From assembly GCA_039583875.1 (NCBI GenBank), contig CM077150.1, positions 46,169,261-46,233,260 of the forward strand: a stretch of DNA of 64,000 nt. Direction: 5' to 3'. Each line of letters begins with the position of its first letter. Position 1 is the stretch's first letter. Shown here piece by piece: positions 54,971 through 64,000 of the stretch. The notes under the pieces are model-generated. The model made no database searches. It saw only the letters and a program-made list of their open reading frames with translations, and was not told the DNA's origin. The translations under genes and the position numbers were made by a program. The DNA is from Platanthera guangdongensis (taxonomy: Eukaryota; Streptophyta; Magnoliopsida; Asparagales; Orchidaceae).

Positions 54971-57814
54971 ATGGCGCCTAAGCTTGAAGAGAATGTCAAT
55001 GAAGGATATGAGCTAGTATGCAACGCATTTGACCATGCGGAACTAGAAATTAAGGAGGTTGTAACCCTAATTGCAGAGAATGGGTTGGAAGTTCTAGTTT
55101 CAGAACCAACCAAGATTTGGAAGAAGGAGGTACTAGAATTCTTTGGTGTAGCTATTCTAGATTAAACAGGACTCAAGATTAAATCTATAGTCCATGGAGT
55201 AAAAGTAAAACTCACCCAGAAGAGTTTAAGAAAAGTTCTTGACCTGCCTAGAACACAAGAGGAAGAAGATGTACCTGCATCAAGGCTAAGGGAAGCACTT
55301 CAATGGTGTGGACTGAATTCCACCATGAAGATTGGCTCAGTATTTAACAGGAAAGGAATGAATCAGCAAGGCAAATTCCTTTCAGAAATAGTTGGCAAGG
55401 TGATTTTGTGCAAGCCAGGTGGGCATGATAGGATATCAGCTCATATGTTCAGCTTAATGACAAGGATCATCTTTAAATTAAAAACTGATTGGTTAGCAGT
55501 TATTTCTGAGAAGATTACAGAAAGCATTAAGAAGCCCAATCTGGGTAGGATAATGAGTCTTTACTTAGCTGGAACTATTACAGAAGTGATGGAACAAAGT
55601 GCTGGTTCCAAGATTAATCATATGAGAAAAATGGACATCAGGATTATCTCCAAGTAGGAAAGGGTGTTAACTAAGGACATGCCTACTCCTGATAAAGAAA
55701 CACCTCCATAGAGGAAGCAGAAGAAAGCCAAAAGGGCTCCTGAACCTTCCAGTAGTTCAGAAAAACAAGCAGCTTCCAATGCAAATGAGGAATAGGCTGA
55801 TAATGCTGGAAGGTCACCAGTACGAAAAGAAGATGCACAGAGGTTGGGGGAGCAACCATCTGCTAACCCCATCCACCTGGATCCACTCCAGGGGGAGCCT
55901 CACCATGAGGAAGTGCCTACTCACTTGGATAGTGAAATGGCAACACAAACAATTCTTGAGGTAATCAGTGAAGTCAATCAATCAATTATCAATATTGAGA
56001 ATGAAATGCTAACTGAATCTTTGATTGATATTGATCAGACAACTCAGTTACACAGTCAACCACAAGATGTAATCTTGGAGGATACCTCAGCAGTTACTGA
56101 TGCTCCATAAATAAGAAACTCTCTTGTCCCTTCTCAACAAGAATTTACCTTAGAAGAGATGTTTCCTGATATTGAGGGGGAGTATGCTGGTTTTGAGGGG
56201 GAGAAAATTGTCTTTGAGGGAGAGCAAGCTAACCTTGAGGGGGAGCATGTGAGGTCTCATGAGGAGACTACAAGGAATAATGAGGAGTAAACCAGAACTG
56301 ATACTGAGGAGCAAAGGACTCAGGGGGAGCTACTTAAGACTGCACAAGAATTGCCACCTAGTCCAAAGGATAGAGTAGATATAGCCAGTACCTCTGATTC
56401 TGAGGATGCAGCTGAGATTCAAGCTAAGAAGAGGAAGCTCATGGTCTTCAAAAGAAGGAGTCAAAGGTACAAGAAGGCACTGCAAACAGTTGCTCCACAG
56501 CCTGCCCCAACAATTGATTACAGTTCATTGTTAATATCTTTACAAGTGAAGCTGGATGAGAAAAGGATAGCAATGGAGAAGTATATGGATGAGACTCACA
56601 AAGATCTCCAATTATCCTTGGCCCAAGACATCAAGTCAATAAGATTTGAAATGAATCAAAATAAGAAGGAAATGACTGATTGTTTCCACAAAGGAGGTAA
56701 TGCAGTGGTTTACCTAGCAACACACCAAGAGAAAATTAAGATACAAGTGGATGATATAGCTGTGAAGCAGGGCTATGTCTTAGAAAATCAGATTAGGATG
56801 AATGATAATCTGACTGCATCTCATAATACAATTGTTACAGAATTGAAAAATGTTGCAACAGCCCAGCCTGCTGATAAGTCTACAGCCAAGCCAGAGTTTG
56901 ATAAGGAGAAGTTTGATAAGGAATTCCAGGAAGGCATAACTGCTGTCAAAACAGCTATTGAGCTCTCTCAAAAGACTCTTTCTGGACTGCTGCTCAAGTT
57001 AAAGGGATTCTATAAAGATGGTGTAAATTTTCTGGATGAATAAATAAGATTTCAGAAGGATGATCTTAGAGATCATGTGGCTAGAGAAGTCATAAAGGGG
57101 GAGAGAGTACTAGTCAAAGTTGGATCTGATCATGCTAAATGGATTTCCAATACCATCAGAGCCACACTTGGATATCCACCCCTATGTGATGATGACAATG
57201 TGGCAGAATCTGGTATAAATCCTGCTATTTTTGGAGGTGAGCAAGCTGAAGTTGCTCAAGTAATCTATCCTCCAGCAGATTTTGAGATGATACATCATGA
57301 AGTACAATCTATGTACAGTCCTCCTGAAGGTAATAAAAATCTTATCATTGAGAAAGTAGACAGGCCTGTGTTAGAGGCAATTTTGAAAAAGCAAGAAGCT
57401 TTATTGTCAAAGAAGAGATTCAGAGAACATGCTGAGTTAAAGCCAGATTTTGAGCAGTGGACTCCTACTTCTAGAAATATTATACTAACTGCTTGAAAAG
57501 CTGCAAAGTAAAATATCCTAGAGAGGGGCAAATGGTACTCTGAACTAGAATGGAGAAAACATGAAGCCAGGCAAGAAGCTATTGTACAATATAGAAGGAA
57601 GACAAAACTTGGGAAGCTACCTCCTAATGCACAGGAGCCTAGCAAATATTTCCCAAAGCCTTATCATTATTTTGAAAGACAAAAGATAAGGGCTGAAAAG
57701 CTGAAGAAGAAAGATCTTAAGGGCAAGAATCCAGTTGATGACACTGATGTTCCAGTTCAAGCCAAGATTCAATCAGGCAAGGGCATTATCATCAAGGAGC
57801 CAGAGCAGCCTTAG
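54971..57814 (+). pseudogene. SB ORF3 (unknown product, 'env-position' ORF), about nine stops
   Basis: One frame of about 948 codons from ATGGCGCC to TAG 57812. N-terminal third: MAPKLEENVNEGYELV, IWKKEVLEFFGV, QWCGLNSTMKIG, GKFLSEIVGKVILC and MSLYLAGTITEVME. This pattern recalls the plant-transposon-associated domain found in many plant retroelement ORFs (weak recognition). Middle: acidic, with repeated EGE words, then basic KKRKLMVFKRRSQ (possible nuclear signal) and a long helical part with coiled-coil character (LQVKLDEKRIAMEKYM). C-terminal: HAKWISNTIRATLGYPPL, KLPPNAQEPSKYF and a Lys-rich tail. No signal peptide or hydrophobic membrane helix, so an envelope role is not supported. Stops at 55163, 55655, 55709, 55793, 56108, 56288, 57041, 57494 and 57509. 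Confidence 0.8.
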
Positions 57815-58059
57815 TTTAGATTTTATCAAATTATAAAATTTAATGTTTAAAATCTATGTAAACTTCTATTAAAGAAACGTTTGTAGTTGAAACAAAACTA
57901 TAATGAATGCTCATTGTGTTAGCATACTTATTCTGTGATGAAAAATCTTTTATGTTTTGTTTTAAGTATATACCCTGTCATATAATGTTGTTATACATCA
58001 TGTTGTGTATTTGTTATGTATGGTGTATATCATTGACTAAGGGTTATGACTTCTCCAAA
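57815..58059 (+). other. SB 3' untranslated region
   Basis: AT-rich, no ORF. It is closely matched by the SA region at 62205-62453 (ttgactaagggttatgacttctcc near the end). Confidence 0.7.
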
Positions 58060-58070
58060 TAGGGGGAGAT
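58060..58070 (+). other. SB polypurine tract
   Basis: TAGGGGGAGAT directly before the 3' LTR start TGTTGGG. Confidence 0.85.
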
Positions 58071-59840
58071 TGTTGGGTACATTGGAAAATGTGTACCAGA
58101 TTTGAAGAAGCCTCGTCTTACTCAATGATATGCATCAAGGTGTATTTGATGTGTTTTGAGTTTATATGTGCAGGTTAAGTAATTGCAGGACATGCAGAAA
58201 AATTTCTAAGTCCATGTGTCTACACCTAGAGAAGCAGTATCGACACTTATGAAGGCTTGTGTTGACACTGGAGAAAAGCTATGTCGACACTTGGAGTAGA
58301 TAGTGTCGACACTTGGAAAGGCTGTGTCGACACCAGAAGAATCTGTGTCGACATACAAAGGCAGTGTCGACACACAGAGTAGCAAAGTCGACATCAACTG
58401 TGTCGACACTAAAAGACAGTGTCGGCACACAAGATTACTTAGTCGAAATCAAATGTGTCGACACATAGAGGCATTGTCGACACACAGAAGTATTTGTCAA
58501 CATCAACTGTGTCGACACACAGGACTTGTGTCGACACACGGCAAAGCTTCAACAGAGTTAAAGTAAAGAAGTACTTGTGTCGACACAAAGGAGATGTGTC
58601 GACACACAGCAAAGTTTCAACTATGTTAAAGAAGAAGTATTTGTGCCGACACACAGAATCAGTGTCGACACACTCAACAGAAGGCTGTGTCGAAAAGTAT
58701 TAACAACAACAAAGGAGTTGTGTCGACACCACCAAGGCATGTGTCGACACTTAGTCCACTTGTGTCGACACTTAGTCTATTTGTGTTGACACATAATGAA
58801 GATCAGTCTCGACACTTTCAGACAGAGACAGTATTTCAAGAAGTGATTGGATGACTTGACAGCTGCCATTTCAACCGGTCTACTGCAACTGTCAAAGCTG
58901 TCAGTAGTTTGTTAGAAACCGGATCAGCCGGTTACCATAGAGGAAGACTATATAAAGGCTTTCTCCTTCAACAGAAAGTGAGATCAATCACAACCAACAG
59001 AAGAATTAACAACAACTAAGAGAGAAGTAATAATACAGAAGATTTTTGACATAAGATCTAGAAGAAGTTGGAGAGAGAGAGAGAGTTCCATCTAAGATGA
59101 GCAGTTGCTGAACCAGGATGCCAAGAAAGATTCAGATTGAGATCTGAATCTCAAGTCAGAAGCTGATTGAAGATCGTCTTCTCAGGAGATTTAACCCTAC
59201 TGAGTTCAGATTCAAGAAGCTTTGAAGAAAGCTAAGAGAGTTTGATCTCAGCCATCAAGTTCTTCCAAGAACTTATCAAGAAGCCATCCATCCCTTCTCT
59301 CTCTATCTGGGTGGTGGTTAATTTCTTTGTAAACACAATTTTCTGTATGATCTTTATAGATCTGAGATTGTAAGCCTATTATATAAAGGTTGAGTCTAGG
59401 AGAATAATTTCTCTGGTGGTAGGGCTGTCAGCCTGAGGTATAGGACATTGTGATCTCTGAGTATAGGCCTTGTTGAAGGCTGAGGTAGGGCATTTGGCCT
59501 GAGTTGTAGGAGTGTGGATACACTCTGAGTTGTAGGAACCTATTTGGGGTTCTGAGCTGTAAGATCTGAGGATCTGAGGAGAAGTGCAGAAGTTAGGCCG
59601 AATCTAGTACACTGCTAGATAGGCGAAGGGGGAAAGTGGATGTACCCAGACCTTGGGGAACCACTATAAATACTGTGTGCACTCTGTGATTGATTGTTTC
59701 TGTGATTGCTGTGCTGTGTTAGTAATAGAATTTGCAATTTATTGTTAGTTAACTGGACAGCTTTTCTGCCTTAAAAGAAAAACAGGAATTACACCTATTG
59801 ACCCCCCCCCCCTCTAGGTGGTTAGGCACTAATTCTTTCA
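58071..59840 (+). repeat. SB 3' LTR (1770 bp)
   Basis: Partner of 47410-49174. TGTCGACA array 58214-58815, TATA box 58949-58956, hairpin array 59349-59575. Ends ATTCTTTCA, followed by the duplicated agctt. Confidence 0.95.
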
Positions 59841-62204
59841 AGCTTAAAGAAAACTCTTCAACTCCCAAGAACACAAGAAGAAGAAGAAGTACCTTCTACT
59901 AAGACTAGGGAAGCAGTTCAGTGGTGTGGATTGGATTCCACCATGAAGATTGGGTCAGCAATGAATAGAAAAGGGATGAATCTACAAGGCAAATTCCTTT
60001 CAGAAGTGGTTGGAAAAGTCATTCTCTGCAAGCTAGGTGGACATGATAGGGTTTCTGCCTATATGTTCAGCCTAATGACCAGGATTATCTACAGACTGAA
60101 CATAGATTGATCTGCCGTAATCTTTGAAAAGATTAAGGAAAGTATTAAGAAGCCAAATCTGGGAAGAATTATGAGTCTGTACTTGGCTAGAACAATTCCT
60201 GAAGTAATGGAACAAACTACTGGTTCTAAGATCAACCATATGAGAAGAATGGACATAAGGATAATCTCCATATGGGATAGAGTCCTAACAAAGGACATGC
60301 CTGATGAAGAGAGGCCAGAGATTCCTGAAAAATTTCCTGCACAAGAAATTGCAGATGATGCTCAGGTGCAGGGGGAGCCCCATCTAGAGGAACAGCCAAC
60401 ACACTTGGAAAGTGAAATGGCTACACAAACTATACTTGAGGTAATCCATGAAGTCAATCAATCAATTTTCACTAATGAGGATGAATAACTAACTGTGTCT
60501 TTAGTTGATGTTGACCAGACCACTCAACTCAACACTCAAGCACAGGATGTTATCATGAAGGATACATCTACAGCTGCTGATGCTCCTGAGTTGGTGGTGC
60601 CTCAAGTACCAACTCAACAAGAGTTTACTCTAGAAGAGTTGTTCCCTGATTTAGATCAAGTAAGAACTGAGGGGGAGCAAGCTAACATTGACGGGGAGTA
60701 TGTCAGGACTGAGGGGGAGGAGCAAGGGACTCAGGGGGAGCAACCTAGGACTGCACAGGAACTGCCTCCTAGTCCTAAGGAAAGAGTTGATATTGCCAGT
60801 ACCTCAGCTTCAGAAGATGAAGCAAAAGTACAAGCCAAAAAGAGAAAGCTGATGGTTTTCAAAAGGAGAAGCCAAAACTATAAAAGGGCTTTACAAACTG
60901 CTTCTCAACCTACCCCAACAACTGATTATAGTTCCTTGTTGATCTCATTGCAAGTAAAGTTAGATGAACAAAGGATTGTCATGGAGAAATATATGGATGA
61001 GGCCCACAAAGATCTGCAATTCTCCTTAGCTCAAGATATTAAATCAATAAGATTTGAGCTAAATCAGAACAAAAAGGAAATGACAGATTGCTTCCACAAA
61101 GGTGGCAATGTTGTAGTCTATCTTGCCAAACAACAAGTAGGCATAAAGACTCAAGTTGACGATATAGCTGTTAAGCAAGGTTATGTGCTTGAAAATCAAA
61201 TGAGGATGAATGATAATCTGACAGAATCACATACTGTGATTGTTACAGATTTAAAGAATATTGCTACTGCCCAGACTGAAGCAAGTGCTAAAGCCAAGTC
61301 AGATTTTGATAAACACTTCCAGGAAGAACTAGCTGTTGTACAATCAACTATTAAAAATTCTCAAAAGATTATTTCTGATCAGTTACTGAAAATAAAGTCA
61401 TTTTATAAGGATGGTGTTAATTATCTAGATGAACAAGTGAGATTTCAGAAAGATGACCTTAGAGATCACATTGAAAGAGAAGTCATAAAGGGGGAAAGAG
61501 TATTAGTCAAAGCAGGCTCAGATCATGCTAAATGGATATCTAATAGCATCAGAGCCACACTTGGATATCCACCCCTCTGTGATGATGATAATGTAGCTGA
61601 GTCAGGTATACAACCTGCTTATTTTGTAGGTGATCAACCTGAAGTTGCTTAGGTCATTTACCCTCCAGCAGACTTTGATATGATTCACCAAGAAGTACAG
61701 TCACTGTACAGCCCTCCAGAGGGTAATAAAAATGTTATCATTGAGAAAGTTGAAATGTCAGAGGCAACTCTGAATAAGGAGCAAGAAGCTCAACTGTCAA
61801 AGAAGAGATTCAGAGAATAGGCTGAGTTGAAGCCTGATTTTGAGCAGTGGAGTCCTACTTCAAGGAATATTATATTGACTCCCTGGAAGGCTGTAAAATA
61901 TAAGACCCATGACAAGGGAAAATGGTACACAGAGCAAGAATGGCAAAAGTATGAAGCTAGATAGGAAGCTATTCTACAATACAGAAGAAAGGCAAAAGCT
62001 GGGAAGCTACCTCCTAATGCTCAGGAGCCTAGCAAGTATTTCAGAAAGCCTTTTCACTATTTTGAAAGGCAAAGAATAAGGGATGAAGAACAAAAGAAGA
62101 AAGATCTAAAGGGCAAGAAGCTAGATGAAGATACTGATGCTGCAGTACAAGCCAAGATCCAATCAGGCAAAGGCATAGTCATCAAGGACCCTGAGCAGCC
62201 TTAG
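59841..62204 (+). pseudogene. SA ORF3, C-terminal part
   Basis: Begins with the duplicated agctt and continues the frame broken at 47409 (LKKTLQLPRTQ, AVQWCGLDSTMKIG). Same layout as SB ORF3: MSLYLARTIPEVME, acidic EGE repeats (60660-60750), KKRKLMVFKRRSQ, long helical region LQVKLDEQRIVMEKYM and HAKWISNSIRATLGYPPL, ending at TAG 62202. Stops at 60108, 60486, 61650, 61818 and 61962, fewer than in SB; several fit G-to-A or C-to-T changes (for example TGG to TGA at 60108). The continuous frame 60495-61652 makes this the best-preserved stretch of ORF3 in the window. Confidence 0.83.
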
Positions 62205-62453
62205 GATAGATTTACTAGATTTTACAACTTTGTAATCTTTAGTGTTAGAAATCTATGTGAACTATTGTTAAAGAAACTTTTGAAGTTTAAACAAAACAAT
62301 GTTTAATGCTCATTATGTTTGCATCCTTATTTTGAGATGTCATTTTATACATGTTTTGTTTATAAGATTCCCTGTCATATAATGTTTTTATACATCATTA
62401 TGTGTATTTATTATGAATGGTGTATATCATTGACTAAGGGTTATGACTTCTCC
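62205..62453 (+). other. SA 3' untranslated region
   Basis: AT-rich, no ORF, homologous to 57815-58059. Confidence 0.7.
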
Positions 62454-62467
62454 AAAAAGGGGGATAT
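62454..62467 (+). other. SA polypurine tract
   Basis: AAAAAGGGGGATAT before the 3' LTR. The final bases differ from SB's AGGGGGAGAT. Confidence 0.8.
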
Positions 62468-64000
62468 TATTGGGTACATTGTAAAATGTGTACCAGATTT
62501 GAAGAAGCCTCACCTTACTCAATGATATGCATCAAGGTTTATTTGATGTTGTTTTGAGTTTATATGTGCAGGTTAAGAAAATGCAGGAAAAAGTTTTTAA
62601 GTCCATGAGTCGACAGCAGAAGAAGCTGTGTCGATACTTATGAAGGCTTGTGTCAACACTAGAGAAAGGTTGTATCGACACTTGGAGTTAATTGTGTCGA
62701 CACTTGGAAAGGCTGTGTCGACACCAGAAGAAACTGTGTCGAAATACAGAGGCAGTGTCGACACACAGAGAAAGCTTAGTCGACATCAACTGTGTCGACA
62801 CACAGAGGCAGTGTCGACACACAGAAGACTTTATCGACATCAACTGTGTCGACACACAGTACTTATGTCGACACATGGCAGAGTTTCAACAATGTTAATT
62901 TGTGTGAAGAGTAGAAGTGATTGTGTCGACACCACAGAACTAGTGTCGACACATTCTACAGAAGCTGTGTCGAGAATTAGTGTCAACACCAAAGGAGCTG
63001 TGTCGACACCACCAAGGCTTGTGTCGACACTTAGTCTACTTGTGTCGATACATGATGAAGTTCTGTCTTGACACTTTGCTGACAGAGACAGAGATTCAAG
63101 AAGTGATAGGATGACTTGACAGCTGCCATTACCAACCGGTCTACTGCAACTGTTAGAGCTGTCAGAAGGTTGTTAAAAACCGGATCAGCCGGTTACCATG
63201 GAGGAAGTCTATATAAAGGCATTCTCCATCAACAGAAAAAAAGATACAGACTGATACTGAATACATGAAAAAGAAGAATTTGGAGAGAGAGAGCTCCATC
63301 TATTGAAGTGAAGAAAGGGACTTATATCAACAAGTCTCTTAAGTGCAGATTCTGAACCAGTCTGCCAAGAAGGATTCAGATTGAGATCTGAATTTCAAGA
63401 AAGAAGCTGATTGGAGATCAACTTCAAAGGAGTTCAACCCTACTGAGTTCAGATTCGAGAAGCTTTGAAGAAAGCTAAGAGTGGTTGTTCTCTGCCATCA
63501 GATTCTTTCAAGAACTGATCAAGAAACCTTTCATCCTTTCTCTCTCTACCAGGGTGGTGGTATATTACAAACTTAAATCTATTTTCTGTAGGATCTTTAT
63601 AAGATCTGAGTTTTAAGACTGTTTTTATAAAGGTTGAGTTGTAGGAGATTATTTTCTCTGTGTGGTAGGCCTTGTTGAAGGCTGAGGTAGGGCTGTGAGC
63701 CTGAGTTGTGGGAGATTGTTATCTCTGAGTTGTAGGCCTTGTTGAAGGTTGAGGTAGGGCAGATTGCCGGAGTTGTAGGTGTGTGGACTCACTTTGAGTT
63801 ATAGGAGCCTTGTTTGGGTTCTGAGCTGCAAGATCTGTGGATCTGAGGTGAAGAGAAGAAGTTAGGCCGAATCTAGCACACTGCTAGATAGGCGAAGGGG
63901 AAAAGTGGATGTACCCAGGCCTTGGGGAACCACTATAAAACTGTGTGCAATCTGTGACTGTGTGTATTTTTTTGAATTCTGTGATTGTGGTAGCTGTAGA
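62468..64000 (+). repeat. SA 3' LTR, cut by window end
   Basis: Begins TATTGGGTACATTG, so the first dinucleotide is TA instead of TG. TGTCGACA array 62607-63075, TATA box 63210-63217, hairpin array 63592-63844. About 110 bp are missing at the right, judged from the 5' copy. Confidence 0.93.

Larger units (their letters stand above)
47410..59840 (+). mobile_element. SB: complete SIRE/Maximus-type Ty1/copia element
   Basis: 12431 bp: LTRs of 1765 and 1770 bp, TSD agctt, primer site, gag-pol in one frame, internal array and promoter, ORF3 of about 948 codons, polypurine tract. There are no frameshifts in gag-pol or ORF3, only stops. LTR divergence by eye in the first 180 bp is about five differences. 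It is the youngest layer of the S0-T1-SA-SB nest. Confidence 0.96.
39979..64000 (+). mobile_element. SA: SIRE/Maximus-type Ty1/copia element, interrupted by SB, right end outside window
   Basis: 5' LTR, Met-type primer site, gag, pol, internal promoter region, third ORF (ORF3, split by SB), polypurine tract and most of the 3' LTR. The left flank is ctctc; the right flank lies beyond base 64000. Without SB it would be about 11.7 kb. It is older than SB by nesting, and has frameshifts in gag and integrase and a deletion in the protease/integrase region. Confidence 0.93.

Noticed and set aside
54971..57814. Calling ORF3 an envelope gene
   Set aside because: The position fits, but no signal peptide, membrane helix or Cys pattern is visible.

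Overview
The window is repeat-rich nuclear DNA of a flowering plant. Everything recognisable is an LTR retrotransposon or a piece of one, and I found no host gene, rRNA, tRNA gene or prokaryotic feature. Evidence for a plant: Ty3/gypsy elements with a C-terminal chromodomain (Tekay/Del-like), an Athila-type gag with a tRNA-Asp primer site, SIRE/Maximus-type Ty1/copia elements with an extra downstream ORF, and deep nesting. The species cannot be named from the sequence. Lineage names come from motif recognition, not a database search.

Layout. 1-6801: Tekay-like gypsy element G1 (gag, short intron, pol, 3' LTR), inserted in the RT of a close relative, G2 (6802-8424, continuing 13721-13775). G2 is split again by a complete minus-strand copia element, C1 (8425-13720, TSD catcc). 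13776 to about 15860: a minus-strand Tekay-type LTR. About 15940-19709: a decayed gypsy element, G4 (gag tail, intron, pol). About 19880-24793: an Athila LTR, primer site and gag, cut by gypsy element G3 (24794-34418; 3' LTR truncated). 34419-35653: a SIRE-type gag fragment, S0, entered by a minus-strand Tat/Athila-group relic, T1 (35654-39978). T1 is entered by SIRE-type element SA (39979 to beyond 64000), and SA's third ORF is entered by complete SIRE-type element SB (47410-59840, TSD agctt).

How the parts work together: each element carries LTR promoter, primer site, gag, protease, integrase, RT-RNase H, polypurine tract and LTR. G1, G3, SB and C1 keep long single reading frames broken mainly by isolated nonsense changes, many explicable as C-to-T transitions, so they are fairly recent. 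G2, G4, Athila and T1 are older relics.

Points of most interest: (1) a tandem array of 10-11 tiny hairpins with changing stems and constant linkers in the transcribed part of the SIRE-type LTRs; (2) a TATA-box promoter with its own TGTCGACA array just ahead of the third ORF in both SIRE-type copies; (3) TGTCGACA arrays shared by copia and gypsy LTRs; (4) a short GT-AG intron between gag and protease at the same site in three gypsy elements.
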